Origin: JBOHHM01 sp050725495
GTDB lineage: Bacteria > Pseudomonadota > Gammaproteobacteria > Burkholderiales > Burkholderiaceae_C
Length of the DNA: 13,497 nt
Direction: 5' to 3'
Assembly: GCA_050725495.1 (NCBI GenBank)
Contig: JBOHHM010000309.1
Coordinates: 1 to 13,497, forward strand
The notes under the pieces are model-generated. The model had not been told where the DNA came from and did not search any database. It worked only from the letters and a program-made list of their open reading frames with translations. Position 1 is the stretch's first letter. Each line of letters opens with the position of its first letter. Position numbers and translations under genes: made by a program. Below are positions 6,624-12,816 of the stretch, one piece after another.

Positions 6624-7064
6624 ATGACCAGCTTTGTCCATCTCGAATACCCGACGCAACACCCCGGCGTGGTCCGCGCCGAACGGACGGCAGAGGCAAT
6701 CAAGGGCCTGGCCAGCCGCTTCGACGGCGCCCGCGGTGCTGCCACGCTGCTGCTCGCCGCCGTGGTCGCCGCCCTGCTGGTCGTGGCCAACCAGGTGATC
6801 GAGACCTGGACCGAAGGGCATTTGCTCGCTGCCTGGATTGTGCTGTGGACCATCGCGTTTGCCGCCCTGGCCCTGCTGGCTGTGCCGGCACGCCGTGCCG
6901 TGTGCAGCCTGCGCAGCGGCTTGAAGGCCTGGTCGGCTGCGCGCCAGCAGGCGGCCGCCGACGAGCGGCTGTGGAACCTCGCCCTGACCGACGCCCGCGT
7001 GATGGCCGACATCAGCCGCGCCATGGGCGCCGATGCCAGCCGCGACGTGCGCGGCTACTACTGA
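6624..7064 (+). CDS. Two-helix inner-membrane protein of unknown function
   Basis: A 146-residue protein. The ATG at 6624 is chosen because AAAGGAA precedes it at good spacing; the frame is open further upstream, but that part runs through the promoter region. The N-terminus (about 1-36) is polar, two hydrophobic segments follow at about 38-58 and 68-88, then a basic stretch (PARRAVCSLRSGLKAW) and an Ala/Arg-rich helical tail ending RGYY. Two membrane helices with a long C-terminal tail suggest both termini are cytoplasmic. I recall similar proteins ending in DARVMADISRAM...RDYY from Comamonadaceae, all unassigned, but could not check this. It has its own candidate promoter and an intrinsic terminator at 7100-7124, so it is probably a single-gene transcript. 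No function can be assigned. Confidence 0.82.
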   Translation: MTSFVHLEYPTQHPGVVRAERTAEAIKGLASRFDGARGAATLLLAAVVAALLVVANQVIETWTEGHLLAAWIVLWTIAFAALALLAVPARRAVCSLRSGLKAWSAARQQAAADERLWNLALTDARVMADISRAMGADASRDVRGYY

Positions 7065-7067
7065 TTT

Positions 7068-7084
7068 GCTATCAGTTTGATAGC
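7068..7084. repeat. Short palindromic intergenic element (possible Comamonadaceae interspersed repeat)
   Basis: GCTATCA (7068-7074), loop GTT and TGATAGC (7078-7084) form a perfect 7-bp hairpin 3 bp after the stop codon of the 146-aa gene. From memory, hairpins with GCTATCA/TGATAGC arms are scattered in many copies after genes in Comamonadaceae genomes. The hairpin is seen directly; repeat-family membership is recollection. Confidence 0.5.
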
Positions 7085-7099
7085 TGTCGATGCAAAAAG

Positions 7100-7124
7100 G
7101 CCGTGGGTGACCACGGCTTTTTTT
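7100..7124 (+). terminator. Intrinsic terminator of the 146-aa membrane protein gene
   Basis: GCCGTGG (7100-7106), loop GTGA and CCACGGC (7111-7117) form a perfect 7-bp stem followed by seven T residues (7118-7124). Five A residues just before the stem mean it could also act, more weakly, on the opposite strand. Confidence 0.88.
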
Positions 7125-7144
7125 ATCCGAGAGCTGGATTCCCC

Positions 7145-7173
7145 AAAAAAAACGCCCCGGTTTGTGGCCGGGG
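7145..7173 (-). terminator. Intrinsic terminator of pckG
   Basis: Read leftward, CCCCGG (complement of 7168-7173), a 7-nt loop and CCGGGG (complement of 7155-7160) form a 6-bp GC stem followed by CG and eight T residues (complement of 7145-7152). It lies about 45 nt after the pckG stop codon. Confidence 0.85.
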
Positions 7174-7217
7174 TGGTTGCAGGTTGGGGGCCGGGTAGGG
7201 CCCCTATCCTATTTTCA

Positions 7218-9092
7218 TCAGGCAGCGAGGCGTTTTTCGATCGCCGCCTTGGTCTCTTCGAGTTCCTTCGGCAGGTGGTATGCAAGTTGCTGGAACAGCT
7301 CGGCATGCAGCTTCAGCTCGGCGGTCCAAGCGGCCTTGTCGACGCTGGTCACGGTCTTGAACTGCTCGGCCGTGAAGTCCAGGCCGGTCCAGTTGATGTC
7401 TTCGTAGGCCGGGGTCACGCCGAAGGCGTGCTCCACACCTTGGCCGATCACATGCTCGGTCCCAGCGGCCTGGCCTTCGATGCGGTCGATCATCCACTTG
7501 AGCACGCGCATGTTCTCGCCGTAGCCGGGCCAGACGAACTTGCCGTCCTCGCCTTTGCGGAACCAGTTGGTCGTGTAGATCCTGGGCAGCTTGGCGCCCG
7601 AGGCCGCGAGCTTGTCGCCCAGGTTCAGCCAATGCTGGAAGTAGTCGCTCATGTTGTAGCCGGCAAACGGCAGCATCGCGAACGGGTCGCGGCGCACCAC
7701 GCCCTGCTGGCCGGCCGCAGCTGCGGTGGTTTCCGAACCCATGGTCGCGGCCATGTAGACGCCCTCGACCCAGTTGCGTGCTTCGGTGACGAGCGGCACG
7801 GTGGTCGAGCGGCGGCCGCCGAAGATGAAGGCGTCGATCGCCACGCCCTTGGGATCGTCCCAGGCGGCATCGAGCGCCGGGTTGTTGACGGCGGCCACGG
7901 TGAAGCGCGCATTCGGGTGGGCGGCCTTGGCGCCGGTTTCCTTGGCGATCTGCGGCGTCCAGTCCTTGCCTTGCCAGTCGATCGCGTGGGCTGGGGCCTC
8001 GCCCATGCCTTCCCACCAGACGTCGCCGTCGTCGGTCAGCGCCACGTTGGTGAAGATCACGTCACGGTCCAGGCTGGCCATGCAGTTCGGGTTGGTGACG
8101 GTGTTGGTGCCGGGGGCCACGCCGAAGTAGCCGGCCTCGGGGTTGATGGCGTAGAGCCTGCCGTCGGCGCCGGGCTTGATCCAGGCGATGTCGTCGCCGA
8201 TGGTCGTGACCTTCCAGCCGTCGAAGCCGGCCGGCGGGATCAGCATCGCGAAATTGGTCTTGCCGCAGGCGCTGGGGAAAGCGGCGGCCACATGGTATTT
8301 CCTGCCTTGCGGGCTCGTCACGCCCAGGATCAGCATGTGCTCGGCCAGCCAGCCCTCGTCGCGTCCCATGGTCGACGCAATGCGCAGCGCAAAGCATTTC
8401 TTGCCCAGCAGCGCGTTGCCGCCGTAGCCCGAGCCGTAGGACCAGATCTCGCGGGTTTCGGGGTAGTGGACGATGTACTTGGTCTGGTTGCAGGGCCAGG
8501 ACACGTCTTGCTGGCCCTCGGCCAGCGGCGCGCCGACGGTGTGCACGCAGGGAACGAATTCGCCTTCAACGCCCAGCACCTCGCACACGGCGCGGCCCAT
8601 GCGCGTCATGATCTTCATGTTGACGGCCACATAGGGGCTGTCCGACAGCTCGATGCCGATATGGGCGATCGGCGAGCCCAACGGGCCCATGGAGAACGGC
8701 ACGACGTACATGGTGCGGCCCTTCATGCAGCCGTCAAACAGCGGCTGCAGGGTGGCGCGCATCTCGGCCGGGGCCATCCAGTGGTTGGTCGGGCCGGCGT
8801 CTTCCTTTTTCTCGGAGCAGATGAAGGTGCGGTCTTCCACGCGTGCCACGTCGCTCGGATCGGAGCAGGCCAGGAAGCTGTTGGGGCGCTTCACGGGGTC
8901 GAGCTTCTTGAAGGTGCCGGCGTCCACCAGCTGCTGACACAGGCGCTGGTATTCCTCCTCGCTGCCATCGCACCAATAGATGCGCTCGGGCTTGCACAGC
9001 GCGGCCATGTCGGCGACCCAGGCGATCAGCCTGGCGTTTTTCACAAAGCTTGGAATGTTCAAATTCAGTCCCTGCATCACGGGGGAGTTCAT
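7218..9092 (-). CDS. pckG: Phosphoenolpyruvate carboxykinase (GTP)
   Basis: A 624-residue cytoplasmic enzyme of normal length for GTP-type PEPCK (EC 4.1.1.32), which converts oxaloacetate and GTP to PEP, GDP and CO2 at the entry to gluconeogenesis. Visible motifs (this start) are RVEDRTFICS near residue 84 in the substrate site, SGYGGNALLGKKC near 221-233, the specialised P-loop FPSACGKTN at 272-280 with its reactive cysteine, and the metal/nucleotide motif TIGDDIAW near 297-304. An ATG six bases upstream (9096-9098) is possible, but GGAG at 9101-9104 sits only 2 nt from it and 8 nt from the chosen ATG. The gene is transcribed alone, with a long upstream region holding a strong inverted repeat and an intrinsic terminator downstream. 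Expression is probably tied to growth on organic acids. Confidence 0.97.
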   Translation of the reverse strand: MNSPVMQGLNLNIPSFVKNARLIAWVADMAALCKPERIYWCDGSEEEYQRLCQQLVDAGTFKKLDPVKRPNSFLACSDPSDVARVEDRTFICSEKKEDAGPTNHWMAPAEMRATLQPLFDGCMKGRTMYVVPFSMGPLGSPIAHIGIELSDSPYVAVNMKIMTRMGRAVCEVLGVEGEFVPCVHTVGAPLAEGQQDVSWPCNQTKYIVHYPETREIWSYGSGYGGNALLGKKCFALRIASTMGRDEGWLAEHMLILGVTSPQGRKYHVAAAFPSACGKTNFAMLIPPAGFDGWKVTTIGDDIAWIKPGADGRLYAINPEAGYFGVAPGTNTVTNPNCMASLDRDVIFTNVALTDDGDVWWEGMGEAPAHAIDWQGKDWTPQIAKETGAKAAHPNARFTVAAVNNPALDAAWDDPKGVAIDAFIFGGRRSTTVPLVTEARNWVEGVYMAATMGSETTAAAAGQQGVVRRDPFAMLPFAGYNMSDYFQHWLNLGDKLAASGAKLPRIYTTNWFRKGEDGKFVWPGYGENMRVLKWMIDRIEGQAAGTEHVIGQGVEHAFGVTPAYEDINWTGLDFTAEQFKTVTSVDKAAWTAELKLHAELFQQLAYHLPKELEETKAAIEKRLAA

Positions 9093-9100
9093 CGGCATAG

Positions 9101-9104
9101 CTCC
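9101..9104 (-). promoter_or_regulatory. Ribosome-binding site that decides the pckG start
   Basis: The complement reads GGAG. It is 8 nt from the ATG at 9090-9092 and only 2 nt from the ATG at 9096-9098, so the downstream start is favoured. Confidence 0.55.
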
Positions 9105-9119
9105 AAAGTTGAAAATCGG

Positions 9120-9170
9120 TTTTTCAAAGGGAGCTCATCTGCGCGGGTGCTGAGCACGGCCTTTGAAAAA
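9120..9170. promoter_or_regulatory. Perfect 11-bp inverted repeat in the pckG leader
   Basis: Arms TTTTTCAAAGG (9120-9130) and CCTTTGAAAAA (9160-9170) are exact reverse complements, 40 bp apart centre to centre. Inside lies a second 5-bp pair, GCTCA (9133-9137) with TGAGC (9151-9155). It ends about 27 bp before the chosen pckG start. It could be two operator half-sites on the same face of the helix, or an RNA hairpin in the 5' leader. There is no T-tract, so a simple intrinsic terminator is unlikely. Confidence 0.55.
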
Positions 9171-9311
9171 GCGACGGGTGGCTCAGTCGGCGGGCGGCGT
9201 TGCAGGGTCGGCAACAGGTGGTGCAAACGGTGGTTTACGGTCCGCGGGTCGGCTGGGATATCAATTTTAAGAAGCCGATCTGCCAGTTACCTGTCGATTA
9301 CGGCCTAAATC

Positions 9312-9328
9312 CATGCAAAACCTGCATG
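9312..9328. promoter_or_regulatory. Candidate operator CATGCA-N5-TGCATG upstream of pckG
   Basis: A perfect 6-bp dyad with a 5-bp spacer, followed by another ATGC half-site at 9334-9337, so the half-sites recur at roughly one helical turn. It is about 220 bp upstream of the pckG start. The cognate regulator is unknown. Confidence 0.35.
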
Positions 9329-9542
9329 ACTTTATGCGCGAAACTCAGGGCCTGGGTGGACCCTGCCAGGCTCAGGACGCCATGCGCCGAGCCGCACGAT
9401 CTCGAGTCGCGCCTGGGCGGACAGGCGTCGCGCGCTTCGGCGCCTGAGAAGGGGGGCAACAAGAACAGGCCGCCCGGGCGATCAAGTCGCCGGGGCGGCA
9501 GAACAACGGGCGGTGAAATGAAGGGCAAGCCCTCGCACGGCC

Positions 9543-9560
9543 GCTGCCGAGATCGGCAGC
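9543..9560 (-). terminator. Perfect 8-bp hairpin after the microprotein gene
   Basis: GCTGCCGA (9543-9550), a 2-nt spacer and TCGGCAGC (9553-9560) form a perfect inverted repeat 50 bp beyond the microprotein stop codon. No T-tract follows, so a role in termination is only plausible. Confidence 0.3.
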
Positions 9561-9610
9561 CGGACAGCGCACGAACTCGAAGAGTGGTCTGCGAGCCCGT
9601 GGCAGCGCAG

Positions 9611-9760
9611 TCAGGCCATGAAAACGGCGATGAACGCGAGCAGGAACATCATGATGCCGCCGACCACGGGCAGCACGATGGGGATCAGCGGCACAACGGC
9701 CTCAACCGGGTCGGTCGGCTGGGTGGCGGGCTCGTGGCTGGCGGGGGCGGGCGTGGACAT
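9611..9760 (-). CDS. 49-residue single-helix membrane microprotein
   Basis: The ATG at 9758-9760 opens a 49-codon frame ending in TGA at 9611-9613. The ribosome-binding site AAGGAAG (complement of 9766-9772) ends 5 nt before it, which is strong support for so short a gene. Residues 1-21 are polar and rich in Pro, Ala and Thr (MSTPAPASHEPATQPTDP). Residues about 22-48 form one hydrophobic segment, with PLIPIVLPVVGG leading into IMMFLLAFIAVFMA. It is probably an inner-membrane protein with a short Pro-rich tail. It lies 126 bp after the five-repeat membrane protein gene on the same strand, but a possible -10 box of its own is at 9791-9796. It could be a small partner or regulator of a membrane complex. 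I do not recognise the family. Confidence 0.75.
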   Translation of the reverse strand: MSTPAPASHEPATQPTDPVEAVVPLIPIVLPVVGGIMMFLLAFIAVFMA

Positions 9761-9790
9761 GGGGGCTTCCTTGACTCTCTGACTGTCGCG

Positions 9791-9796
9791 ATTTTA
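9791..9796 (-). promoter_or_regulatory. Candidate -10 box for the microprotein gene
   Basis: The complement reads TAAAAT (5 of 6 consensus bases), with transcription predicted near 9784 and a leader of about 24 nt. There is no recognisable -35 hexamer, so this is a weak call. Confidence 0.35.
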
Positions 9797-9861
9797 CCTC
9801 GCGGGCCAGCGCTGCCGCCATCCCCGGCCGGCTTTCGGCCAGCGCGAGCCGGCGCACCTCA

Positions 9862-9879
9862 CGCGGGTTGCGGCCCGCG
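9862..9879 (-). terminator. GC-rich hairpin after the five-repeat membrane protein gene
   Basis: CGCGGG (9862-9867), a 6-nt loop and CCCGCG (9874-9879) pair perfectly within 10-30 bp of the stop codon. A second hairpin, GGCCG (9826-9830) with CGGCC (9836-9840), follows. Neither has a T-tract, so they may attenuate or end transcription only partly. Confidence 0.35.
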
Positions 9880-9886
9880 CGTCGGC

Positions 9887-11353
9887 TCACTTGTCATCGG
9901 AGCGGAACTTGGCCAGCCAGTGTTCCATGAGCTTGCCGGCCGCTTCACGGCCCCCGAGACCGAAGGACAGAGCGACCGCCACGGCCACGGCACCCAGGGT
10001 CAGGCCAAAGGCCAGGTTGACGATGTCGTCGGCAATGCCCATGGCCCGCAAGCCCATGGCCAGCACCAGGGCCAGGATGGCGAAGCGCCCGACGCGGGCC
10101 AGACCGGGGGTGGCGGTGCCGCCGCTGGCCCGCACGATCGCGTCATGGGCCAGGTTGGCGAGCCAGAAGCCGATCACGAGGATGGCCGAGCCCAGCAGCA
10201 CGTCGCCGCCGAACTTGATGAAGGTGCTGACGATCTCGCTGAGCTTGGCAAAGCCGAGCTGGCCGGCGGCCTCGACGGTGGCAAACAGCATCGCAAAAAA
10301 CAGCGCGACCTGGCCGGCCACCGTGGAGGCGCTGCTCCTCTCGAATGCCTGGGCCAGGCCTATGCGCGCGGGCAGGGTGTCAAACCCCAAGCTGGCCAGC
10401 AGCCGCGCGAACAGGCTGGAGGCGAACCTGGCGACCAGCCAGGTGATGACCAGGATCAGGCCGGCCGCAATGATGTGCGGGATCGATTGCAGCATCAGGG
10501 CCAGCATGTCGGTCGCCGGCTTGGAAATGGCCTCGATCTTGAGCGCGTCCAGCGCCGCGATCAGCGAAGGCAGGAACACCGCGATGAACACCAGCATGCC
10601 GACCACGCCCGAGACCTGCACCGTGTCGGCCAGCCCGGCCTGGCCGCCGAGCTTGTCGGCGCCGGCGGTGTGCAGCAGATTGGTCGCCAGATTGCGCAGC
10701 ACCTGGGCCACGATCCAGCCCACGCCGCCAATGATCAGCGCAGCAAAGGCATTGGGCACCATGTCCAGTGTCTTGGCGATCATCTGGCGCAGTGGCTCCA
10801 GCAGTCCCTGCATCTGCAGCGCGTTCAGGATGGCGGGCACGAACAGCAGGATCACGATCCAGAACAGGGCCTGGCCTATGCTCAGGCTCATTGGCGCCAT
10901 GCCGGCGTGCTCGGACAGCTTTTCGTCCAGTGTGGTGGCTTTGAGCGCCTTGTTGACCGCCGCGCGCACCAGAGTCGCCAGCAGCCAGGCCACCAGCGCC
11001 AGCAGCAGGCCGGCCAGCAGGCGTGGTGCGAACTCGAACAGCTGCGTGGTCAGAGCCGCGAACGGGCCGGTCAGCAGGCCTAGATCGAGCGAGTTGAACA
11101 CGCCGGCCAGGGTCAGCAGCAGCACGACCCAGAACACCGCGATCGCCACCACGGATTCGAGGTCCAGGGCCTGGCCGGTCACATGGGAGAAGCGCTGGTT
11201 CAGGCCCACAAAGCCCAGGCTGCGCCGCACGCCGGCGCGCACCAGGACCGCCACAAACCAACCGATCAGGAGAATCGCGAGGGCTCCCAGCAACTGAGGG
11301 ACATGCTGGCCCAGGCTGCTTTGCATGGATTGGACAAGTGCAGAAGCATTCAT
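9887..11353 (-). CDS. Membrane protein with five tandem TM-helix repeats (mechanosensitive-channel-like, no MscS beta domain)
   Basis: A 488-residue, very hydrophobic protein. The same ~90-residue unit recurs five times, with first helices at about 18-46, 108-137, 198-227, 290-319 and 381-410. Each has a small-residue/hydrophobic run, an aromatic centre (IGWFVA, VAWLLA, VGWIVA, ITWLVA, IGFWLA) and a polar or basic end; each is followed by a second hydrophobic helix at about 66-91, 157-181, 245-271, 343-368 and 418-443. This matches the 'conserved TM helix' repeat family found in MscS-related proteins such as CmpX. The last segment (about 444-482, AFGLTLGAVAVAVALSFGLGG then an amphipathic helix) resembles the MscS pore helix, but the protein ends there without the cytoplasmic beta domain. 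The ATG at 11351-11353 has GAGGG nearby. Probable role: inner-membrane channel or osmotic-stress protein; ion conduction is inferred. Confidence 0.85.
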   Translation of the reverse strand: MNASALVQSMQSSLGQHVPQLLGALAILLIGWFVAVLVRAGVRRSLGFVGLNQRFSHVTGQALDLESVVAIAVFWVVLLLTLAGVFNSLDLGLLTGPFAALTTQLFEFAPRLLAGLLLALVAWLLATLVRAAVNKALKATTLDEKLSEHAGMAPMSLSIGQALFWIVILLFVPAILNALQMQGLLEPLRQMIAKTLDMVPNAFAALIIGGVGWIVAQVLRNLATNLLHTAGADKLGGQAGLADTVQVSGVVGMLVFIAVFLPSLIAALDALKIEAISKPATDMLALMLQSIPHIIAAGLILVITWLVARFASSLFARLLASLGFDTLPARIGLAQAFERSSASTVAGQVALFFAMLFATVEAAGQLGFAKLSEIVSTFIKFGGDVLLGSAILVIGFWLANLAHDAIVRASGGTATPGLARVGRFAILALVLAMGLRAMGIADDIVNLAFGLTLGAVAVAVALSFGLGGREAAGKLMEHWLAKFRSDDK

Positions 11354-11469
11354 GATCCCTCACTCCATTCAAGTTGGTTGTGCGGCGCATGATGTCAGAC
11401 GCGGCGGGGGCGCGTCAACCCGGCGCATGCTGCACCGCGGCATGAAGGGGGGCCTGTTGATCGGGGCGT

Positions 11470-11484
11470 CTGGCCGCAGGCCAG
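11470..11484 (-). terminator. Short hairpin after the threonine ammonia-lyase gene
   Basis: CTGGCC (11470-11475), loop GCA and GGCCAG (11479-11484) form a perfect 6-bp GC stem 2 bp beyond the stop codon. There is no T-tract, so termination is uncertain; the next gene begins 133 bp on and could still be co-transcribed. Confidence 0.35.
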
Positions 11485-11486
11485 GC

Positions 11487-12686
11487 TCAGACGACGCCGG
11501 CTTCCAGCCCGGCCTCGTGCAGCCGGGCGAGCACGAGCTCGATGTGCTGGCGCCCGCGGGTTTGCAGCACGAGTTCGATCTCGACGTTCTGGACCGACAA
11601 TGCGGTGAAGGCACGCTGGTGATGCACCTCGTCGATGTTGGCGCCGGCCTCGGCCACCGTAGCCGTGATCTTGGCCAGCACGCCGGGCACATCGCGCGCG
11701 CTCACGCGGATGCGCGCCAGCCGCCCGGCCCGCACCATGCCGCGCTCGATGATGGCGGCCAGCAGCAGCGGGTCGATGTTGCCGCCGCTGAGCACCAGGC
11801 CGACCTTCTTGTCGCGAAAGCGCTCGCGGTATTTGAGTAGCGCGGCCAGCCCGGCCGCGGCCGCGCCTTCGACCAGGGTTTTCTCGATCTCCAGCAGCAT
11901 CACGATGGCCTGCTCGATGTCGCCCTCGTCCACCAGTACCAGGTCGTCGACCCGCTGCGCGATGATGTCCCGCGTGATCTTGCCCGGCGCGCCGACCGCA
12001 ATGCCTTCGGCAATGGTGCTGCTGCCCTGCGGGTAGTGCGTGCCCTTGATCGCATTGACCATGGCTGGAAAGCGCGCCGTCTGCACGCCGACGATGTCGA
12101 TGCCGGGCTTGAGCGCCTTGGCGACGGTCGCGATGCCGGCGATCAGGCCGCCGCCGCCGACCGCGATGATCAGCGCGTCGAGATCGGGCACGGCCTCCAG
12201 CATTTCCAGCCCCACCGTGCCTTGGCCGGCCACGATGGCCTCATCGTCGTAGGGGTGCACAAAGCTCAGCTGCTGCTGCTCGGCCAGGCGGTGCGCGTGG
12301 CTGCTGGCCTCTTCGAGCGTGTCGCCATGCAGCACGACCTCGGCGCCGAAGCTGCGTGTGCGCTCGACCTTCACGCCGGGCGTGAAGCGCGGCATCACGA
12401 TCACGGCGCGCAGGCCCAGGCGCTGCGCGTGGTAGGCCACGCCCTGGGCATGGTTGCCCGCGCTCATCGCGACCACGCCATGCTGGCGCTCCTGGGCGGA
12501 GAGTTGTGCCAATTTGTTGCAGGCGCCGCGCTCCTTGAACGAGGCCGTGAACTGCAGGTTCTCGAATTTGAGGTAGACCTGGGTGCCCGCGATCTGCGAG
12601 AGGGTTTTCGATTCCACGCAGGGCGTGTTCAGGATCTGGCCTTGCAGGCGGGTCGCGGCTTGGCGGATGTCGTCGAGTTCGATCAT
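11487..12686 (-). CDS. ilvA: Threonine ammonia-lyase (threonine dehydratase), short form with C-terminal ACT domain
   Basis: A 399-residue PLP enzyme (EC 4.3.1.19) that deaminates threonine to 2-oxobutanoate, the first step toward isoleucine. The PLP lysine is K51 in TASFKERGA. Other cofactor motifs are SAGNHAQG (75-82), the phosphate-binding glycine loop GGGGL (177-181) and SGGN (300-303). An ACT-like regulatory domain occupies about 324-399 (RIRVSARDVPGVLAKIT). This ~400-residue, single-ACT form differs from the ~500-residue enterobacterial IlvA and is annotated either as ilvA or as a catabolic type, so the symbol is tentative. The open frame reaches upstream to 12824, but that part overlaps the divergent gene and is unlike the family. 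The start at 12684-12686 has no Shine-Dalgarno sequence and may be leaderless. Confidence 0.93.
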   Translation of the reverse strand: MIELDDIRQAATRLQGQILNTPCVESKTLSQIAGTQVYLKFENLQFTASFKERGACNKLAQLSAQERQHGVVAMSAGNHAQGVAYHAQRLGLRAVIVMPRFTPGVKVERTRSFGAEVVLHGDTLEEASSHAHRLAEQQQLSFVHPYDDEAIVAGQGTVGLEMLEAVPDLDALIIAVGGGGLIAGIATVAKALKPGIDIVGVQTARFPAMVNAIKGTHYPQGSSTIAEGIAVGAPGKITRDIIAQRVDDLVLVDEGDIEQAIVMLLEIEKTLVEGAAAAGLAALLKYRERFRDKKVGLVLSGGNIDPLLLAAIIERGMVRAGRLARIRVSARDVPGVLAKITATVAEAGANIDEVHHQRAFTALSVQNVEIELVLQTRGRQHIELVLARLHEAGLEAGVV

Positions 12687-12743
12687 GTTGCAATTGTCGG
12701 CGCGAAACGCCCCGCCGGCCCGGGATTTTTGCCCGCCGGCGTC

Positions 12744-12772
12744 TTCCCATGCCCGGCAGACTGCGCTATCGT
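12744..12772 (+). promoter_or_regulatory. Candidate promoter of the rightward gene at 12817
   Basis: TTCCCA (12744-12749), a 17-bp spacer and TATCGT (12767-12772) match four of six bases in each hexamer with ideal spacing. Transcription would begin near 12779, about 38 nt before the ATG. Confidence 0.4.
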
Positions 12773-12816
12773 GGGCGCAACGCAGACAGATGCAGTCGCA
12801 AGCTGGAGGCTCAGCC

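Larger units (their letters stand above)
9171..9610. other. Intergenic stretch upstream of pckG; no supported gene
   Basis: About 440 bases without a convincing coding region. The AT-richer part near 9255-9340 is the probable pckG promoter zone and holds the dyad at 9312-9328. A TAAAAT hexamer (complement of 9264-9269) is a possible -10 box but lacks a -35 partner at normal spacing. The part from 9350 to 9610 is GC-rich. Short open frames there lack ribosome-binding sites and have biased, low-complexity composition. A perfect hairpin occurs at 9543-9560. Confidence 0.5.

Noticed and set aside
7077..9308. 743-codon rightward open frame
   Set aside because: It is the antisense shadow of pckG, a product of high GC content; the pckG frame has all catalytic motifs.
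9313..9447. 44-codon rightward frame starting MQNLHDFMRE
   Set aside because: It has no ribosome-binding site, its start overlaps the CATGCA dyad and its C-terminal half is Arg/Ala-rich noise; kept only as a low-probability small gene.
9298..9528. 76-codon leftward frame between pckG and the microprotein gene
   Set aside because: It begins with TTG, lacks a convincing ribosome-binding site and reads as Pro/Arg-rich low-complexity sequence.
9200..11083. 627-codon rightward open frame rich in Gln, His and Gly
   Set aside because: It is antisense to the five-repeat membrane protein and the microprotein, and its repetitive Q/H/G composition is typical of the complement of hydrophobic codons.
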